From Apostichopus japonicus (taxonomy: Eukaryota > Echinodermata > Holothuroidea > Aspidochirotida > Stichopodidae): 64,000 bases of DNA. Under the pieces are notes generated by a model. The model was not told where the DNA came from, did not search any database, and saw only the letters and a program-made list of their open reading frames with translations. Shown in pieces: positions 59,136-64,000 of the stretch. The position numbers and the translations under genes are program-made. The stretch spans positions 29,723,666-29,787,665 of the forward strand of contig NC_092579.1 in assembly GCF_037975245.1 (NCBI RefSeq). The letters run 5' to 3'. Every line of letters starts with the position of its first letter. The stretch's first letter is position 1.

Positions 59136-60618
59136 ATATTGTGTATATATGAAGAAGCATGAAAACTCTGTGGTACGTATGATTACAACTGAAACATTAT
59201 AACTTATTCATTCCTATATATAGCATCTCTCTCACAGAGAACAGAAACAAGATAAAATATTGTAACTACTACATGGACCAAGCAAGCAGTTCTTGGCATT
59301 TCCTCAGAATTAGTCACATATGTCATCAGTTTGCAAAACATTTATAAAATAGTATTACAAATTATCAACCTAATGCTCCAATTTTTTCTACTCTAAACAA
59401 AGGTCATAAGTCAGCTATGTATTGTATTCTTAAGCTTTGTAGTCCGGATTCTTTTTCATAAAGAACTTAGTACAAATCAAATTTTTTGGGGGGAATCTTG
59501 TAGCCGTACTTTCAAATTTGAAATACAATTTGAATAATCTGAGAAACAAATAATGGGAATGAAGTATCAAATATTAACAAAAATTACAGCAAAAAGAGAT
59601 GAATTAGGAGACTTTTTCTTCCCTTTGCAACGATTCTTTGCAAATATGAACAATGTCTCAGAATGTTTTAATTTAACACACAAAATGTGAATTTCTTTGT
59701 CAAAATTATACAATAATCTCTTTCTTTATTCAAAGTGATGCTGTGAGATGATAATAGCTACTTTGGTATAGTTTAACACTGAATATCCTAGTAAATAATA
59801 TGAAATATGATGCATTCAAATTATCTGATTCTGTAACCTCACCCACCCTCTCCCCCACCCATTCGTAGCTTCATCCTCAAACCAGGTCTGCCCACTCATT
59901 TAAAATCTCTTCTGGAATGAAAGTGACAAATATGGGGTATCAAAACTGTCATTATGCCTTATGCCTAATATTTCTTTTGTTTGACAGAAAAATGTTCAGT
60001 AATTATTTATAACTTTTGTTGCTACTGCACTCATAATGTAAATGGATATTTCATTAACAACAGACAACTCTTTTTTAGATATTCATAAGTTTCATAAACA
60101 AGTCTTGTCCACTGAACTTTTCTTGTCCACTGAACAATAAGACTACAAAACTGAAAGTATATTTCTGAAATTCAACTCAAAAAAGCAGACCAGGCTTCAT
60201 CTATATTTGATATTGTTTGACACTGACAAGTTCATGAATATTCATTTCTGTCCCATCGTTAACTGTCTTCAATTTTTGAGCAAAATATGAAGAGAGAAAG
60301 TTTATACTAATAGTCTAGTTCATTAGCTGCTGACTGTTTTATCAGACAGTGGATAGTGTGCAGATGTTTTTTTACAAATTTCCTTGTAATTAATAAGCTA
60401 TTGTCACAGTCTTGAAATATTAATTTACTGTGCTATTGTTGTCTTCAGTTTTTGAGGGAAGAAACATAAGATTGAAGTTCATACTTGGTTGTATTCATTA
60501 CCTTGTGATTTTTTTATCAGACAGCGGATAATGTGCGTGTATGTCTTTTATCTAAAGTGATGAAGATGTCCTTCATAATTATTCAAAATATTTAATATTT
60601 CTTGAAGTCATAGTGAAT
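59136..60618. other. Spacer and 5' flank of the plus-strand LRR gene
   Basis: From about 59710 it is the upstream part of the right inverted-duplication arm. Within it, about 60265-60395 is an additional, diverged direct copy of 60448-60560 (GTCTTCA, TTTTTGAG, GAAGAAA, TTTATCAGACAG, GGATAGTGTGC), so the presumptive promoter region of this gene is partly duplicated. No other gene is seen. Confidence 0.6.
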
Positions 60619-61707
60619 ATGGAGTTCCTTTGGAAGAGAGGAAACCTTTTGTTTTATTGCTGTTTATTGATTTTTAATTTTGCTGGACTTATTGCTGCAT
60701 ATGGATCATACTTTAGTTGCTACTGGAATGAACCAGGTGACATTAATTGCTCAATGTGTGATATGTGTAATGGAATTAACGTGGATTGTAGCAATAAGGG
60801 ATTAAAACAGGCGACTGTTAATAGAAGATGTTCCATCATTGGTTTGAATCTGTCTCATAACAGATTGTCGAAACCTCCAAATATCTCTGGGAGTCTGGTA
60901 ATAGAATGGATTGACTTGTCTCATAATCACATCAAGTTCTTGAATGCAGGGAATATTGAAAGACTGAGTAGTCATACCTTGAAGGTGATAGACTTAAGCT
61001 ACAATGATCTTCTTAGAATGACAACACAAAGTCTAGGTAACTTTCTGCCAAGTCTTACTATTTTCATTCTGTCAAACAATCAATTGGGAACCAGCTTTTT
61101 TGAGGTCTCTGACTGGAAGAGCTTACCTCATCTTAAATTGCTGGATCTACGGAACAACTTAGATTATACAAGTATGAATTTATCTCCATGTGACCTTGGG
61201 AAAGAAGATGGAATTATTCTCCTAAATTCACTTAACTGCTCTCTCTATTGTATTGAGGCCTTCTTTCAAAATCATTGTGAATTTGATAATCTTTTTGTTG
61301 AATGTCTTTGTGGAGACACTATTGAGAGAAACTGTAGCAGGGAAGATGTGAATAGACCAATGTTAGAATGTAACAGGTATGTCACTACCACTTATGCTTC
61401 ACCGATGAACACCTCAGGACACATGACAACTACCGTAACATTACGAGATTTCTCTCTACCTGGAATTTTTCTGGTGCTTTTCCTGATGCTTTTCCTGATG
61501 CTTTTCCTGTTGATCTTAACTGTTTGGAAATGTTACCGAAGGAGCCGAAGATCTAATCGGTATGACAAATGGCTTTCTGTGTATACACCTAATGAGCATA
61601 CAGTCTATAACATTAATACCAGTTTATGTAGATTTAGCTGGAAGCTTTCTGATGCTGTTATTATGATATTCATATTTGGAAATGTTATCAAAGTAGAAGA
61701 AGACTAA
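60619..61707 (+). CDS. LRR receptor, inverted partner, with disturbed tail
   Basis: 362 residues from the ATG at 60619. Collinear with the 54931-56142 protein through signal peptide, CSMCDMCNG N-cap, five LRR-like segments, C-cap, TM and RYDKWLSVYTP. The TM helix is lengthened by repetition of a 12-base unit (CTTTTCCTGATG, near 61479-61510), giving LFLMLFLMLFLL. After HTVY the frame departs from its partner and ends NINTSLCRF...VEED. Downstream DNA to 61883 is a second, frameshifted copy of the TM and tail coding segment. The gene may be functional with an altered tail or may be on its way to a pseudogene. Confidence 0.8.
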   Translation: MEFLWKRGNLLFYCCLLIFNFAGLIAAYGSYFSCYWNEPGDINCSMCDMCNGINVDCSNKGLKQATVNRRCSIIGLNLSHNRLSKPPNISGSLVIEWIDLSHNHIKFLNAGNIERLSSHTLKVIDLSYNDLLRMTTQSLGNFLPSLTIFILSNNQLGTSFFEVSDWKSLPHLKLLDLRNNLDYTSMNLSPCDLGKEDGIILLNSLNCSLYCIEAFFQNHCEFDNLFVECLCGDTIERNCSREDVNRPMLECNRYVTTTYASPMNTSGHMTTTVTLRDFSLPGIFLVLFLMLFLMLFLLILTVWKCYRRSRRSNRYDKWLSVYTPNEHTVYNINTSLCRFSWKLSDAVIMIFIFGNVIKVEED

Positions 61708-61883
61708 AACAGTACGATAAGTGGCTTCCTGTGCAACCTTCCATAGTACATACAATCTATCCATCTTTGGAAAGACCCTCAAAGATAGAAAATCTTATCA
61801 ATAGACTTGGGTTTGAGGTCAAAGTCCAATATTATCTAGAGCAAATGAAGCTGAAAGGAGACTTGTTTATCAAGCGGTTATGA
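61608..61883 (+). pseudogene. Duplicated TM/tail segment, out of frame
   Basis: Overlaps the end of the preceding frame. In other frames it reads LAGSFLML, then, after a one-base insertion, IWKCYQSRRRLKQYDKWLPV, HTIYPSLERPSK and so on to the TGA at 61881. This is homologous to the TM, YDKWLSV and HTVYPSL parts of the partner gene. It is thus a tandem intragenic duplication whose second copy holds the only TxYxxL motif of this gene. An alternative reading is a duplicated terminal exon (TTTATGTAG could be an acceptor) or an assembly error. Confidence 0.75.
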
Positions 61884-63298
61884 TCGTTTGATTTTAGAAA
61901 ACTTTTGCAGTTCACGTCCATGCTCTCATGTCCAGTAGAATCAACTTTTAGCTCTTAAATTAAGACTTGCAGTAACAGCAAAATTTTGAATTGGTGTGAT
62001 ATATTTTATCTCATCTTGTTCAAAAATTTAAAAATATCTATTATCGTTTTTAGTCCTTCTTCGATGACGTTCCCAAGCAATCAAAATTTTACTGTGCAAA
62101 CTCACACTAACAATCACCGATGCCACAATCTGTGCGCTTCACTGGGGAAAGCTTAATGATTGATTGCTCGGCGTGCACTTTCATTTAAAACTAAGTACTT
62201 ACTTTTAGGTTAATAGTTAGTTGCCATGTCTCCGTTGATCAGATTTATATTTTATTACAGGTCATTCAGTTTTACATAGGTCAGAAGTATTCAGTGCTCA
62301 CATGAAGCAGCGCATGGTTATTCTATTAATAACCAACTTTTAAATAAATTATTTTTCTCATACCTTGTGTTATTTTCAATATTTTTGTGTCGTTTGTCTA
62401 ATATTGTTGTTTTCTCTATTGTTCATCTTCAAGCCAGGATCTCTTACTATTTTCATTATCAACTAATCAGTCCACTCTACACAAGACTACAAATATACCA
62501 CTGACTATTCCAAATTAAAGCTTAGTATTAATTAAATATTAAATATCAAATATCAAATAATATTATATAAGTCATGGAAGCTGTAACCATCCACACACTA
62601 TATGTGACACATTAGGCCAACCAAAGTGATTGTTGTAAGGTTTTTCAACTTACTTAGTCCAGTCAAAATCCTCTCTGCCACTTCTAACATAGGTAGTTGG
62701 CATGTGCACCACCTATATAGGCTATCAATGGAAACCATTTCCTCTAGTATACATTAAGACAAGTTTTACAAATATTTTACAACTCATTTTCCTCATTTTC
62801 CTACAAGCAGTGCCAACAGTATTTGTCACATGGTCTGTTGAGGTGGTCAACAAGGGAGCACAATTTCTTGGGATGCACTTTATAAACAGATAACTTTGTG
62901 CAAAAGATACTCAACACTTAATAATTCAAAATTGTGGAGATTGCATCTTCCATCATGTGTCACTAGCATGGAAGGTTGGTTTGGGTTAGCGAAAAATGAA
63001 CTACCTCTGGGGAGGCCACATGAGACGTGGATGGAATAACTACTTTACTGTTGGAGGTAAGAAAAAGTGGAAATAAACATGTTTTGCTCATTCTGAGCTA
63101 TTAAAATCAATTTACTTGACTTTGAAGCAAGTGTAATTAGTGAATGCAACATTGGATCAAACAAGAAGTTGTCAAACTTTTCAGAAGTAAATTAAATAAC
63201 TGCCATCTGTTTTACCTGCACTCTATTAATTCTCTACTTTTAATATCTAAGCTATCATGTATCTAGTTCTTTAGTGTCCTACTATCTGTTGCAAGATT
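61884..63298. other. Spacer between convergent LRR genes, no gene seen
   Basis: Contains an AATAAA at about 62343-62348 that could be a polyadenylation signal for the plus-strand gene. A 63-codon frame at 62702-62893 has no recognisable feature. Confidence 0.45.
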
Positions 63299-64000
63299 CT
63301 AGGGTTGAGACAGAGGTGTCAATTCGACTTCCGTGGCAACATCTTCCTTATCCCCTGGGGGTGTGAGATCACCAAAACGGTGTGAAACGTATGTTTCTGA
63401 AACAACATCAGGACTTCTATTCTTAGGAGTATAAACAGCCAGCCATTTGTCATACCTTTTGTGAATTCTTCTCTTTTTACAGTATTGCCATCCCCGGTAA
63501 AGAGTTGCACATATCAAAGCTGTTACCACAATACCAGTTAATATGAAGACTATTAACAATGGATCTATAAAGGAGACAGGGGTTGTTCCATTTTCATTGT
63601 CTTCCCCAGATGAATCACTAGAAGTAGTGTAGGTGATTTCAGAGTGACTTTCTTTAGTCGTTGATAGGGTGGACACTTCTAGCGATGGTTCAGAAGTAAT
63701 TGTTGAATTCATCTTGCAAAACAAAGTCCCTTTTCCTCTGAAATTCTCAGGCTCTTGGGACACTTGACAAACAGTGGAATCATTAAGCGATGCAATTGGA
63801 TGGCTGCCATTATCAACACATTGAATAATGAATTCATAATATTCACAGATACGTTTCAAGTTAGAAGGATAGTAATAATTACAAGGGCTACAGACTTGAC
63901 TACTGTTGCCTGACCTGTAGATTGTCTTACTCTCTGAAAGGCTGTAGTTTGCATTTTCACAGTAACTTCCTTCACTGTAGTTATTGTTAATTGATGAAAG
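63299..64000 (-). CDS. LRR-family transmembrane receptor, C-terminal part (runs off the window)
   Basis: The frame is open from the right edge to the TAG at 63299; there is no credible start inside the window, so the N-terminus lies beyond 64000. The visible part is a Cys-containing extracellular region that looks like an LRR C-cap (CSPCNYYYP, RICEYYEFIIQC, VCQV, LFCKMN), a Ser/Thr-rich stalk, one TM (PLLIVFILTGIVVTALICATL), a basic stop-transfer segment and RYDKWLAVYTPKN in the tail. It then ends with an acidic, Pro-containing stretch. LRRs themselves are not visible; the family assignment rests on the tail motif and neighbours. It lacks the TxYxxL motif. Confidence 0.8.
   Translation of the reverse strand, partial: LSSINNNYSEGSYCENANYSLSESKTIYRSGNSSQVCSPCNYYYPSNLKRICEYYEFIIQCVDNGSHPIASLNDSTVCQVSQEPENFRGKGTLFCKMNSTITSEPSLEVSTLSTTKESHSEITYTTSSDSSGEDNENGTTPVSFIDPLLIVFILTGIVVTALICATLYRGWQYCKKRRIHKRYDKWLAVYTPKNRSPDVVSETYVSHRFGDLTPPGDKEDVATEVELTPLSQP

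Overview
The window is nuclear DNA of an animal, most likely a marine invertebrate deuterostome such as an echinoderm; the species is not determined. The grounds are strong AT-richness, long non-coding spacers, microsatellites and minisatellites, hAT-type DNA transposons, a LINE fragment, tRNA-derived SINE-like elements, and single-exon leucine-rich-repeat (LRR) membrane receptors. No prokaryotic gene organisation is seen.

The coding content is almost entirely one gene type: small type-I membrane proteins with a signal peptide, a cysteine-rich N-cap, about 3-5 LRRs, a Cys-rich C-cap, a Ser/Thr-rich stalk, one transmembrane (TM) helix and a short tail without a TIR domain. Ten loci or partial loci are present. 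Four are near-identical paralogues (5004-6050, 8504-9550, 12015-13061, 23840-24892, all minus). One is a frameshifted relative (16108-17240, minus). Two are more distant members (34521-35636 and 40428-41318, minus). Two form a head-to-head pair in an inverted duplication (54931-56142 minus, 60619-61707 plus). One runs off the right edge (63299-64000, minus). Relics of further copies lie at 617-676, 15478-15600, 26899-26958 and 46372-46590.

Layout: 1-2155 is a duplicated non-coding block (copies at 19468-20797 and 26287-27720). From 2156 to about 15605 runs a tandem array with a unit of about 3.5 kb: a deletion remnant, three complete units each with one LRR gene, and a decayed fourth. A fifth, detached unit (20798-25444) carries the fourth gene and a 1161-bp hAT insertion. 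From 27.7 to 34.4 kb lies a transposon-rich stretch: a 2.17-kb hAT-like element with a 277-bp hAT MITE nested in it, another MITE candidate and a LINE end. From 36 to 54 kb there are two distant LRR genes, two minisatellites, old duplications, and at 48.25 kb a tRNA-like SINE head fused to a complete type-I hammerhead ribozyme motif. From 54.9 to 61.9 kb is the inverted LRR gene pair, then the partial gene at the edge.

Taken together this looks like an expanding, recombining cluster of cell-surface LRR receptors, plausibly for recognition or immunity (inference). Several members share a juxtamembrane cytoplasmic motif (RYDKWLxVYTP) and two carry a TxYxxL tyrosine motif. Between the first two tandem units the 5' non-coding flank is about 99.7% identical by direct count while the coding region is only about 94% identical with mostly amino-acid-changing differences.
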